A stretch of 64,000 nucleotides of DNA, taken from positions 242,001 to 306,000 of the forward strand of contig JANQAC010000002.1 in the NCBI GenBank assembly GCA_024707255.1, in the 5' to 3' direction. Numbering within the stretch: the stretch's first letter is position 1; every line of letters begins with the position of its first letter. The notes under the pieces are model-generated. The model saw nothing but the letters and a program-made list of their open reading frames with translations. It was not told the DNA's origin and made no database searches. The position numbers and the translations under genes are program-made. The stretch is from Asticcacaulis sp. Its GTDB lineage: Bacteria > Pseudomonadota > Alphaproteobacteria > Caulobacterales > Caulobacteraceae. Of this stretch, positions 56,705 through 64,000 are shown one piece after another.

Positions 56705-57573
56705 TCGATAATCTCCAGACCTTCGAGGCTGAAGGGAATAACGGTCTGGCGTTGTTCGCCCAGTTTGGAGACACCGAGGTGCATCGTGTCGCCGGCATTG
56801 AGGTAGATCGGATCGGGCTTCTTGCCTTCACCGACGCCGGGCGGCGTGCCGGTAATGACCATATCGCCCGGCTGGAGGGTCACGAAGCGGCTGATATAGG
56901 CGAGCGCCTCGGCGACCGGGAAAATCATGGTGCGGGTATTGCCGGTCTGCATCCGCTGGCTGTTGACGTCGAGGAACATGTCCAGTTCCTGCGGATTGCC
57001 GACCTCGTCAGCCGTGACCAGCCACGGGCCGGTCGGGCAGAAGGTATCGCAGCCCTTGCCCTTGACCCATTGCGAACCGCGCTCTTTCTGGAAGGCACGC
57101 TCGGAGACGTCATTGACCAGCACATAGCCGGCGACATGGCTGAGGGCATCCTTCTCATCGACATAGCGGCAGGTCTTGCCAATGATGACGCCCAGTTCGA
57201 CTTCCCAGTCCATCTTGGTGGCATCGCGCGGCTTCATCACATCGTCATTCGGGCCGCTGAGCGAGGAGGTAGCCTTGGTGAAATAGATCGGCTCCGGCGG
57301 CACGGGCAGGTTGGATTCCGCGGCGTGGTCCGCATAGTTGAGGCCGACGGCGATGATCTTGCCGATATTGGCCACAGGTACGCCGTAACGCGGCTGGCCG
57401 TCCACGACCGGCAGGCCGGCGACATCGGCGGCTTTCAGTACGTTGAGTTGCGACAGGCGGACCTCATTGGCGGTGATATCACCGACAACGGATGACAGAT
57501 CGCGGATGCGGCCATCGGCATCGACGACGCCGGGTTTTTCCTGGCCTTTCGGGCCATAGCGGCAGAGTTTCAT
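56701..57573 (-). CDS. FAH-family hydrolase, probable 2,4-diketo-3-deoxy-L-rhamnonate hydrolase
   Basis: 290 residues. FAH fold with the metal site E-x-E in MDWEVELGVIIGK and Asp in VAGYVLVNDVSERAFQ; VGLNYADHAAESNLPVP, TFCPTGPWLVTADEV and ITGTPPGVGEG are family blocks. It is LRA6-like and would cleave the diketo acid to pyruvate and L-lactate. I chose the ATG at 57573 (MKLCRYG) because a GAGGAC ribosome site precedes it. Upstream residues come from an inverted-repeat element. It overlaps the SDR downstream by 4 bases. Confidence 0.88.
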   Translation of the reverse strand: MKLCRYGPKGQEKPGVVDADGRIRDLSSVVGDITANEVRLSQLNVLKAADVAGLPVVDGQPRYGVPVANIGKIIAVGLNYADHAAESNLPVPPEPIYFTKATSSLSGPNDDVMKPRDATKMDWEVELGVIIGKTCRYVDEKDALSHVAGYVLVNDVSERAFQKERGSQWVKGKGCDTFCPTGPWLVTADEVGNPQELDMFLDVNSQRMQTGNTRTMIFPVAEALAYISRFVTLQPGDMVITGTPPGVGEGKKPDPIYLNAGDTMHLGVSKLGEQRQTVIPFSLEGLEIIE

Positions 57574-57608
57574 GGGGTAGTCCTCAACTTGAACAGGGTA
57601 GGAAAGGG

Positions 57609-57790
57609 GATCACGGAAAGGCACGGAAAAGGACGGAAAGATCACGGAATTCGTTGTGTAATAAGCACCGACGCGAAGAGTCAGTTTTCCTGCGCGCTCA
57701 ACATCTATGCTGTTGCCCTGCGGGCGCAGACCTTAGTCGCAACCCATATTTCCGTGTTCTTTCGGTCCTTTTCCGTGCCTTTCCGTGATC
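57609..57790. repeat. 182-bp long-inverted-repeat element inside the rhamnose operon
   Basis: The left arm (57609-57650) and the right arm (57748-57790) are inverted repeats of about 42 bases with only about three differences. Each arm is built of short CGGAAA-type units (for example CACGGAAAGG, CACGGAAAAGG, GACGGAAAG, CACGGAA). The 97-base centre contains a smaller GC-rich hairpin (around GCCCTGCGGGC). It lies between the rhmD stop and the FAH start, both on the minus strand, so it is within the mRNA and could form a very long hairpin. It looks MITE-like, but no target duplication is evident. Confidence 0.7.
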
Positions 57791-57798
57791 TTCTAATA

Positions 57799-58998
57799 TT
57801 AGTGCGTATAGGGACGATGCAGCTTGATCTCCGGATTCAGTTCGACACCGAAGCCCGGCTTATCCAGTGCGGAAACATTGAGGCGGCCATTGACCGGCAC
57901 CGGCTCGCCCAGCAATTGCGGGTGGAACATTGGGGCGACATGATCGGCCTTGGGCGCCATCATCAGGAATTCGGCAAACGGCGAATTGTGACGCGTGATG
58001 ACGAAGTGATAGGAATAAACCGAGGAACCGTGCGGCACGACCATGATGCCGCGTGAGTCGGCCATGGCTGAAATCTTCAGCAGTTCAGTCACGCCGCCAC
58101 ACCAGCCAACATCGGGCTGGATCAGGTCGCAGCAGTCCATTTCCATCAACATGCGGAAGCCCCAGCGCGTGGCTTCGTGCTCACCGGTGGTGACCAGCAT
58201 ACCGGCAGGAACATTCTTTTTGAGTTGCTGATAGCCCCAGTAATCGTCCGGGCTGATCGCTTCCTCGATCCACTTCAGGCCATGCGGCGCACAGGCATGG
58301 GCGAGCTTCGTGGCATAGTTGACGTCGAGCGCCATCCAGCAGTCCCACATCAGCCAGAAGTCATCGCCGCATAGCTTTCGCATATCGGCCAGCATCTCGA
58401 CATTCTTCTTCAGGCCAGCATCGCCTTCGATCGGCCCGTGCAGCAGCGGCATCTTGCCGCCGATAAAGCCCATTTCCTTCGCCAGATCCGGGCGGGCGCC
58501 GGTGGCATAGAACTGCAACTCGTCACGCACCGCGCCGCCCAGCATATGATAAACCGGCTCGCCGCGCAGGCGCCCCATCAGATCCCACAGGGCCAGGTCG
58601 ACGCCGGAAATGGCGTTCACCACCAGGCCCTTGCGGCCATAATATTGCGAGGCGAAATACATCTGGTCCCAGATGCGTTCGTAATCGAATGGCGAACGGC
58701 CTTCCAGAAAACGCGCGAAGTGCTTTTCCACCATATAGGCCGCCGGTTCGCCGCCGGTGGTGACCGCGAAACCGACCATACCGTCATCGGCCTCGATCTC
58801 GACCACCAGCGTGCCCAGCACATTGATGCCGAATGACTTGCGGCTCTGGCGATATTCCGGATAGCGGCCCATCGAGGTGGCGATATGGTTGTCTATCCAG
58901 TGGCCTTCGCCCTGGTCGTGATAATCGGCGCCGCCGCCGCCGTCACCGCCCTTGATGACGCTGGCGCGCACTTGCTTGATCTTGGGAAAATTTCGCAT
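57799..58998 (-). CDS. rhmD: L-rhamnonate dehydratase
   Basis: 399 residues, enolase superfamily (mandelate racemase subgroup). The protein follows E. coli RhmD almost block by block: [108 protein letters not shown]. Metal ligands are in [14 protein letters not shown] and TGEHEA. It turns L-rhamnonate into 2-keto-3-deoxy-L-rhamnonate. I chose the ATG at 58998 since GGTGAG lies about 5 bases upstream and RhmD proteins start just before PKIKQVRA. It is the first gene of the minus-strand operon and diverges from the IclR regulator. Confidence 0.95.
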   Translation of the reverse strand: MRNFPKIKQVRASVIKGGDGGGGADYHDQGEGHWIDNHIATSMGRYPEYRQSRKSFGINVLGTLVVEIEADDGMVGFAVTTGGEPAAYMVEKHFARFLEGRSPFDYERIWDQMYFASQYYGRKGLVVNAISGVDLALWDLMGRLRGEPVYHMLGGAVRDELQFYATGARPDLAKEMGFIGGKMPLLHGPIEGDAGLKKNVEMLADMRKLCGDDFWLMWDCWMALDVNYATKLAHACAPHGLKWIEEAISPDDYWGYQQLKKNVPAGMLVTTGEHEATRWGFRMLMEMDCCDLIQPDVGWCGGVTELLKISAMADSRGIMVVPHGSSVYSYHFVITRHNSPFAEFLMMAPKADHVAPMFHPQLLGEPVPVNGRLNVSALDKPGFGVELNPEIKLHRPYTH

Positions 58999-59011
58999 TA
59001 ATCTCACCATT

Positions 59012-59033
59012 TGGGACGATCGATCACATCCCA
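59012..59033. promoter_or_regulatory. Candidate operator between rhmD and its IclR regulator
   Basis: TGGGA (59012-59016) and TCCCA (59029-59033) are inverted around 12 bases, 14 bases upstream of the rhmD ATG. A third half-site TCCCACA recurs at 59074-59080, repeating 59029-59035 exactly. This pattern of half-sites in a divergent gap fits IclR-type control. Confidence 0.4.
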
Positions 59034-59102
59034 CAATCCCTGCATCGATTTTGGGCTGAACGGCTTGCGTTCGTCCCACACTTTAGATATGAGCATTAAA
59101 TA

Positions 59103-59942
59103 ATGAAACAAACGGCGTCAATGGATAATTTGAGCAGCAGGGACGGAGAGGGCGAAAGCGGCGGCAAATCACTGGCCGGCGCCCAGACCCTGGTGCGCGG
59201 CCTCGATGTCATGATGGCGGTGGCCGCCAATGCGCGCAGCCTGCCACAACTCTCCGAAGCCCTGGGCCTGACGCGCTCGACCACGCACCGCCTGGCCACC
59301 ACCCTGGTGGAGCAAAGGTTCCTCAATTTTACGCCGCGCGTTGGTTATTCGCTGGGGCCGAAGCTGCTGGAACTCGGTCACCTCGCCTCGCGCCAGATGA
59401 ACCTGCCGCGTATCGCCCATGACCATCTGCTGGCCCTGTCGCTTGATACCGGCGATACCGTCCATCTCGGCATACTGGATGGTGAGCGTGCCCTCTATCT
59501 CGACAAGGTCCAGGGCAGCCGCCGCATCGAAATCAGTTCGCGCATTGGCGAACGCCAACCCCTGCGCTCCACCGGTATCGGCAAGGCACTGCTGCTCGAT
59601 GCCACCGATGATGAGCTGGCGACGGTCTATATGCGCGAAGGCCGCGAGTGGCCGGGTTACCGCGTCGATTTCGAGACCTGGATGGATCGGATGCGCGATT
59701 ACGCCGCGAAGGGCTATGCCTACGATCTCGAAGAAAACGAAGACCGTATCCGCTGTGTGGCCGCGCCGATCCGCGACGCCGGCAACCGGATCATCGGCTC
59801 GATCAGCGTCTCCTCGGCCGCGCAATATATGGATGACGCCCGCATGAGCGCGCTCACCGAACAGGTGCTCGCCACCGTCCACGCCATTTCGCACGAATTC
59901 GGCTGGACGGAGATTAGTAAAAAATCAGATTTTCCGTCATGA
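59103..59942 (+). CDS. IclR-family regulator of the L-rhamnose genes
   Basis: 279 residues. The N-terminal winged helix (ARSLPQLSEALGLTRSTTHRLATTLVEQRFL) and the C-terminal effector domain (TVHLGILDGERALYLDKVQG, RSTGIGKALLL, RIRCVAAPIRDAGNRIIGSISVS) are complete IclR features. It diverges from rhmD and is followed by the rhamnose dehydrogenase gene, so it most likely senses an intermediate such as L-rhamnonate or its keto-deoxy product and represses both sides. The first 35 residues are poorly conserved, so the exact start is uncertain. The end overlaps a tiny frame by ATGA. Confidence 0.9.
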   Translation: MKQTASMDNLSSRDGEGESGGKSLAGAQTLVRGLDVMMAVAANARSLPQLSEALGLTRSTTHRLATTLVEQRFLNFTPRVGYSLGPKLLELGHLASRQMNLPRIAHDHLLALSLDTGDTVHLGILDGERALYLDKVQGSRRIEISSRIGERQPLRSTGIGKALLLDATDDELATVYMREGREWPGYRVDFETWMDRMRDYAAKGYAYDLEENEDRIRCVAAPIRDAGNRIIGSISVSSAAQYMDDARMSALTEQVLATVHAISHEFGWTEISKKSDFPS

Positions 59943-60013
59943 AAACAATACTTCTCATACCGATAAGCATATTAGGTGCGTTGTGGATTTTTTATAAATA
60001 TATTTGGTTTTAA
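59939..60013 (+). CDS. Possible 24-residue membrane micropeptide
   Basis: MKTILLIPISILGALWIFYK and four more residues, almost entirely hydrophobic, one TM helix. The ATG overlaps the IclR stop (ATGA), as for coupled genes. The DNA is AT-rich, unlike its neighbours. No homologue is recognised and it may be chance. Confidence 0.35.
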   Translation: MKTILLIPISILGALWIFYKYIWF

Positions 60014-60025
60014 AGACGGGAAAAT

Positions 60026-60178
60026 ATGCAGACAATTATGGTCAAGGTGATAAAAAAAACAAGCCCGATAAATTACTGGTTTGCAATAATAACTTATTTA
60101 ATCTTGGCATTATCTATATTGTGTGGTTTTTCTATTCTTCTAATACCTAAAGCCATAAAAATATGGTCAGCCTCTTGA
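60026..60178 (+). CDS. Possible 50-residue single-TM protein
   Basis: 50 residues with one clear TM helix (YWFAIITYLILALSILCGF) and positively charged residues before it (VKVIKK). GACGGG stands 6 bases before the ATG, and the stop is 11 bases before the rhamnose dehydrogenase start. It lies in a strongly AT-rich patch (59943-60185), suggesting recent origin or transfer. No family is recognised. Confidence 0.4.
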   Translation: MQTIMVKVIKKTSPINYWFAIITYLILALSILCGFSILLIPKAIKIWSAS

Positions 60179-60189
60179 AAGGGAACGTA

Positions 60190-60951
60190 ATGCTTTTACA
60201 AGGACAACGGATTCTGATCACGGGAGCCTCGCGCGGCATCGGCCGGGGCGCGGCCATAGAGTGCGCGAAACATGGGGCCGATATCGCCATCAATGCGTCA
60301 GCCCCTTCGGACTCCGTTGACAGTCTGGTAAAGGAAATCGAGGCCCTGGGCCGCAAGGCGGTCGTATCGATCGGCGATGTAGCCAATCCGGAGAGCGCAA
60401 CCGCCTTTATCGAAGCGGCCGTAAAGGGGTTGGGCGGCGTCGACCACATGGTCGCCAATGCCGGCATCTGTCCGTTCCACAGCTTCCTGGACATGCCGGT
60501 CAAGGTGGTCAAACGCACGGTCGATGTCAACCTGATGGGCACCTATTATATGTGCCAGGCGGCCGCCAACCAGATGGTAAAGCAGGGGACCGGCGGGTCG
60601 CTGATCGCTATTTCCTCTATCTCGGCGCTGGTGGGCGGCGAGATGCAGTCACACTACACCCCCACCAAGGCCGGCCAGCATTCGCTGATGCAGTCGGTGG
60701 CCATCGCACTTGGCAAACATGGTATCCGCGCCAATTCGATCCTGCCGGGCACAATTGCCACGGACATCAACAAGGACGACCTCGCCGACCCCGCCAAGCG
60801 CGAATATATGGAAGGCCGCATCCCGCTCGGCCGCCTCGGCAAGCCTGAAGATATCGGCAAGGTCGTCGTCTTCTTGGCCTCCGACCTGGCGGGCTACATG
60901 ACCGGCGCCCATGTGCTGGTCGATGGCGGGGCCTTTGTCCATTTACAATAG
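60190..60951 (+). CDS. L-rhamnose 1-dehydrogenase (SDR)
   Basis: 253-residue short-chain dehydrogenase. The cofactor loop is TGASRGIGRGAA. Catalytic Ser/Tyr/Lys lie in SSISALVGG and HYTPTKAGQ. Blocks NAGICPFHSFLDMP, SHYTPTKAG and LPGTIATDINKDDL match known NAD(P)-dependent L-rhamnose 1-dehydrogenases (LRA1 type) closely and are not general SDR features. It starts the pathway by oxidising L-rhamnose to the lactone. I chose the ATG at 60190 because AAAGGGAA is about 4 bases upstream. The rest of the pathway is on the opposite strand beyond the IclR gene. Confidence 0.87.
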   Translation: MLLQGQRILITGASRGIGRGAAIECAKHGADIAINASAPSDSVDSLVKEIEALGRKAVVSIGDVANPESATAFIEAAVKGLGGVDHMVANAGICPFHSFLDMPVKVVKRTVDVNLMGTYYMCQAAANQMVKQGTGGSLIAISSISALVGGEMQSHYTPTKAGQHSLMQSVAIALGKHGIRANSILPGTIATDINKDDLADPAKREYMEGRIPLGRLGKPEDIGKVVVFLASDLAGYMTGAHVLVDGGAFVHLQ

Positions 60952-60980
60952 AGGTATTTCTGGAAAATAAATTTCTCAAC

Positions 60981-61001
60981 AAATACAAATGGTTTGTATT
61001 T
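60981..61001. promoter_or_regulatory. Perfect 9-bp inverted repeat upstream of glcB
   Basis: AAATACAAA, TGG, TTTGTATTT: perfect arms with a 3-base spacer, in an AT-rich gap 87 bases before the glcB ATG and 30 bases after the dehydrogenase stop. It could be an operator (an IclR-type regulator is the nearest candidate) or a weak terminator. The T-run after it is interrupted. Confidence 0.45.
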
Positions 61002-61087
61002 ATTTTTAAAAACGGAAATAATTTTCAGAAAAATTGACCTTTGAGCCACATGGCGCATACTCATGAAGTCATTCAGGAGGGCGCCAC

Positions 61088-63225
61088 ATGGCCCATATCA
61101 TTTTTGGTCGCTATGCCATTGATGCCGGGCTGCATCACTTTATCACCGATGAGGCCCTGCCGGGGTCGGGCATCACCGCCGATGCCTTCTGGCAAGGATT
61201 GGCCGGTCTGCTGACAACATTCAGCGATCGCAATGCCGCGCTGCTGGCGCTCAGGGACGAGCTTCAGGCGCAGATCGATGACTGGCACCGCGACCATGCG
61301 TTTGGCGCCAGCGCTTATAAGGCTTTCCTGCGAGACATCGGTTATCTGCGGCCGGAGCCGGCGGCTTTTCGGGTTTCCACGCAAAATGTCGATGACGAGA
61401 TCGCCCGTCTGGCCGGCCCGCAACTGGTCGTGCCGGTTTCAAATGCGCGCTATGCCCTGAATGCCGCCAATGCGCGCTGGGGCAGCCTCTATGATGCGCT
61501 CTATGGCACCGATGCCATCGCGCCGCCCGTTGCCACGTGGGGTTACGACCCGAACGTGGCGCTCTGGTGCAAAAGCAGGCGCGCGCCTGGCTCGATCAGT
61601 TTGTGCCGCTGTCGGGCGCCAGCCACAGCGATGTGACGTCCTATAGGGTCGCTGGCGGTACGTTGGTCGCACAGACGCCGACGGGCGCGGCTGGTTTGCA
61701 AACACCTTCGCAATTCAGGGGCTATACGGGCACGGAGTCAGCACCCACATCAATCCTGTTGCGCCACAATGGCCTGCACATGGATATCCGGATCGATCGG
61801 AACAGTCCGGTAGGCCGCAATGACCCGGGCGGTGTTGCCGATATCGTCATGGAGGCGGCGCTTTCGGCCATCATGGACATGGAGGACAGCGTCGCCGCCG
61901 TCGATGCGGTGGACAAGGTCGGGCTGTACCGCAACTGGCTGGGCCTGATGACGGGCGGCTTGAGCGAAACCTTTGAAAAGGGCGGACAGACCCTGAGGCG
62001 GGCGCTCAATCCTGACCGTGTCTATACTGCGTCGGATGGCGATGTGCTGACTCTGCATGGCCGCAGCCTGATGCTGTCACGCAATGTCGGCCTGCATATG
62101 TACAGCGACATGGTGCGGGATGCGGAGGGCAGGGCCGTGCCTGAGGGTCTGATCGATCTGATGGTCACCGCCCTGATCGCGCGCCACGACCGAGGTAATA
62201 ACAGCCGCACCGGTTCGGCCTACATCGTCAAGCCCAAGATGCACGGGCCGGAGGAGGTCGCCTTTGTCGTCGAGACCTTCGCCTTTGCCGAAGCGGCCCT
62301 GGGCCTGCCGGCGAACACGCTGAAAATCGGCATCATGGACGAGGAACGTCGCACCACCGTCAACCTGATGGCCTGTATCGAAGCCGCCCGGGAACGGATT
62401 TTCTTCATCAATACCGGTTTCTTGGATCGCACAGGGGACGAAATTCATACATCGATGCAGGCCGGGTCGATCATGCGCAAGGGCGACATCAAAAACGCGG
62501 TGTGGATCAGGGCCTATGAGGATTCCAATGTCGATATTGGCCTTGCTTGCGGCTTACCCGGACATGCTCAGATTGGGAAGGGAATGTGGGCGGCGCCGGA
62601 CATGATGAAGGACATGCTGGCGCAGAAGATCGCTCATCCGAAGGCCGGCGCCACCACTGCCTGGGTGCCATCGCCGACCGCTGCCACCCTGCACGCCCTG
62701 CATTACCATATGGTCGATGTCGCCGCCGTTCAGGCGGAAATCGTCCGGTGTGCGCGTGCCTCGATCGATGATATCCTGACCCCGCCGCTGGCCGATCGGA
62801 ATTACGCGCCCGAAGAGATCGCCGAGGAACTGGATAATAACCTGCAAGGTCTGCTGGGTTATGTCGTGCGCTGGATCGACCAGGGCATTGGCTGCTCCAA
62901 GGTGCCGGATATCCACGATGTCGGGCTGATGGAGGACCGGGCCACCCTGCGCATTTCCAGCCAGCATGTCGCCAACTGGCTGCGTCACGGCCTGGTTGAC
63001 GAGGCGATGGTGATGGCACGGCTGAAGCACATGGCCCAGGTGGTCGACCGGCAAAACGCCGGCGATCCGGCCTATGTGCCGATGGCGCCGGATTTCGACG
63101 GCATCGCCTTCAAGGCGGCGTGCGATCTGGTCTTCCAGGGCGCGGCGCAGCCCAACGGCTATACCGAATTCATCCTGCACAAGCGACGGATTGAGGCCAA
63201 GCAGGCGGCCTTGTTGTCAGCTTAG
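61088..63225 (+). pseudogene. glcB: Malate synthase G, frameshifted
   Basis: About 712 residues joined, near the usual 720. It condenses glyoxylate and acetyl-CoA to malate. The first frame covers about 155 residues ([47 protein letters not shown]). The second has [68 protein letters not shown] and the catalytic Asp region [17 protein letters not shown]. The join is near 61553-61554, where one extra A gives [18 protein letters not shown] precedes the ATG by about 6 bases. The 3' end overlaps the opposing IclR gene by 4 bases. The frame break is probably a sequence error. Confidence 0.93.
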
Positions 63226-64000
63226 GTCAGCAGGTGGCCGCCGATCAGAGCGGTAATCCGGTCGGCGGCGGCGCGCACCTTTTGCCCCAAGGCCGGAAGG
63301 CGATCCGGCGTCAGCCGCGTCGAGGGGCCGGAAAGCGATATCCCGGCGCGGGCCTCGCCGAAGGCGTTGAAAATCGGCGCTGCAACACAGCGCATTCCGG
63401 CATTGGCTTCCTCGTCATCGATCGACCAGCCGCGCCAGCGGATCGTTTCCAGTTCGGCGCGCAGGGCTTCAGGATCGGTAATCGTCATCGGTGTGAAGCG
63501 GGTCAGGGGTTTGCCGCGCAGGAAGGGCTCAATCCGCTCGGCTGGCATTTCCGCCAGCAGGGCCTTGCCGATCCCCGACGCATGACTGGCGCGGCGCTGG
63601 CCGATACCGAAAAAGGCGCGGATCGGTTCATGACATTCGACCTGCGACACGAAGACGACCTCGAAGCCGTCGAGCATGGCCATATTGACCGTTTCGCCCG
63701 TGGCTTCCATCAGGTCGGCCATGGCCGGGCGGCCGGCCAGCAGGATCTTGTTGCGGCGCTGGAAGGCCATGCCGATGCGCAGGGCCTCTATGCCGATCGA
63801 CCATTTCTGGCTGGGCTCATCGACCGTCACGAGGTCATGGCCGGCCAGGGTGCTGAGCAGGCGGTGCGTGGTGGAAGGCGGCAGGGCGGATTTTTCAGAC
63901 AGCTCCGTCAGCGTCAGGCCGTCATGATCGGACAGCGATTTCAGCAGGCCGAGCGCCTTTTCCAGAGATTGATTGGGCTTTGTGTCGGCCTTGTCCTCAC
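63222..64000 (-). CDS. IclR-family regulator, 5' end outside the window
   Basis: At least 259 residues are visible. The N-terminal winged helix is included ([22 protein letters not shown], then [20 protein letters not shown]) and the effector domain follows ([55 protein letters not shown]). No start codon in this frame lies within the window, so the gene begins beyond 64000. It converges on glcB with a 4-base overlap and may control glyoxylate or glycolate genes, which is inference. It is a different protein from the rhamnose regulator at 59103. Confidence 0.9.
   Translation of the reverse strand, partial: EDKADTKPNQSLEKALGLLKSLSDHDGLTLTELSEKSALPPSTTHRLLSTLAGHDLVTVDEPSQKWSIGIEALRIGMAFQRRNKILLAGRPAMADLMEATGETVNMAMLDGFEVVFVSQVECHEPIRAFFGIGQRRASHASGIGKALLAEMPAERIEPFLRGKPLTRFTPMTITDPEALRAELETIRWRGWSIDDEEANAGMRCVAAPIFNAFGEARAGISLSGPSTRLTPDRLPALGQKVRAAADRITALIGGHLLT

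Noticed and set aside
57609..57790. CGGAAA units as a CRISPR-like array
   Set aside because: Repeat units are 6-11 bases with 1-3 base gaps, no spacers and no cas genes. The arms form a single inverted repeat.
59289..59300. A programmed frameshift as an explanation for the broken genes
   Set aside because: No slippery heptamer followed by a pseudoknot was seen at any of the break sites, and the breaks occur in unrelated families.

Overview
The window looks like a GC-rich alphaproteobacterial chromosome, most likely Caulobacterales (Asticcacaulis/Caulobacter-like) or a close sphingomonad-type relative. I infer this from codon use, the alphaproteobacterial style of the export and transglutaminase proteins, an Lrp-controlled putA, and an L-rhamnose route like that of Sphingomonas. 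No tRNA, rRNA or CRISPR array is visible.

Layout. (1) 1-7.7 kb: a partial methyltransferase, a DUF1800/DUF1501 Tat-type pair, a membrane protein with a winged-helix regulator, a bacterial transglutaminase-like cysteine peptidase with a helical partner, and a PPP-family phosphatase. (2) 7.8-33 kb: a large exopolysaccharide region. It has an OPX export protein, a 16-18-strand-type outer-membrane barrel, a Wzc-like co-polymerase/kinase, glycosyltransferases, two Wzy/ligase-like proteins, GalE and a phosphoglycosyl transferase that would start the repeat unit. Inside it sits an unusual module: SGNH-like proteins, a GT2, both E1 subunits of a 2-oxoacid dehydrogenase, a free-standing lipoyl domain, and an opposing pair (a lysine-less lipoyl-like protein and another SGNH-like protein). 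A GT-C-like membrane protein, a transglutaminase-fold protein and a PQQ glucose dehydrogenase follow. (3) 33-38 kb: two paralogous GT87 (DUF2029) membrane proteins, each facing a lipoprotein alpha/beta hydrolase. (4) 38-43 kb: a YaiI-family gene, a strong small-RNA candidate, a DUF389 membrane protein and a complete IS21-family insertion with a 7-bp target duplication. (5) 43-49 kb: putR/putA, then a GT2 and a Wzx-type flippase that may serve the EPS locus, which has no flippase of its own. (6) 49-54 kb: a secreted esterase with glpK and glpD. (7) 54-61 kb: a full non-phosphorylative L-rhamnose pathway (transporter, 1-dehydrogenase, lactonase, dehydratase, second dehydrogenase, FAH-type hydrolase, IclR regulator). 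(8) 61-64 kb: malate synthase G and the C-terminal part of another IclR regulator.

A caution applies throughout. At least 14 single-base frame disruptions fall in about 12 genes, mostly in short homopolymers and mostly one base too few. They hit housekeeping genes (glpK, glcB, putA) as often as surface genes, so most are probably sequence errors rather than decay. I have typed genes with a visible break as pseudogene and given the likely site.

The most interesting items are the E1/lipoyl/SGNH module (a possible lipoyl-based acyl carrier for polysaccharide decoration), the twin-hairpin small RNA at 38773-38856, a 182-bp inverted-repeat element inside the rhamnose operon, and a perfectly foldable three-way junction at 5098-5161.
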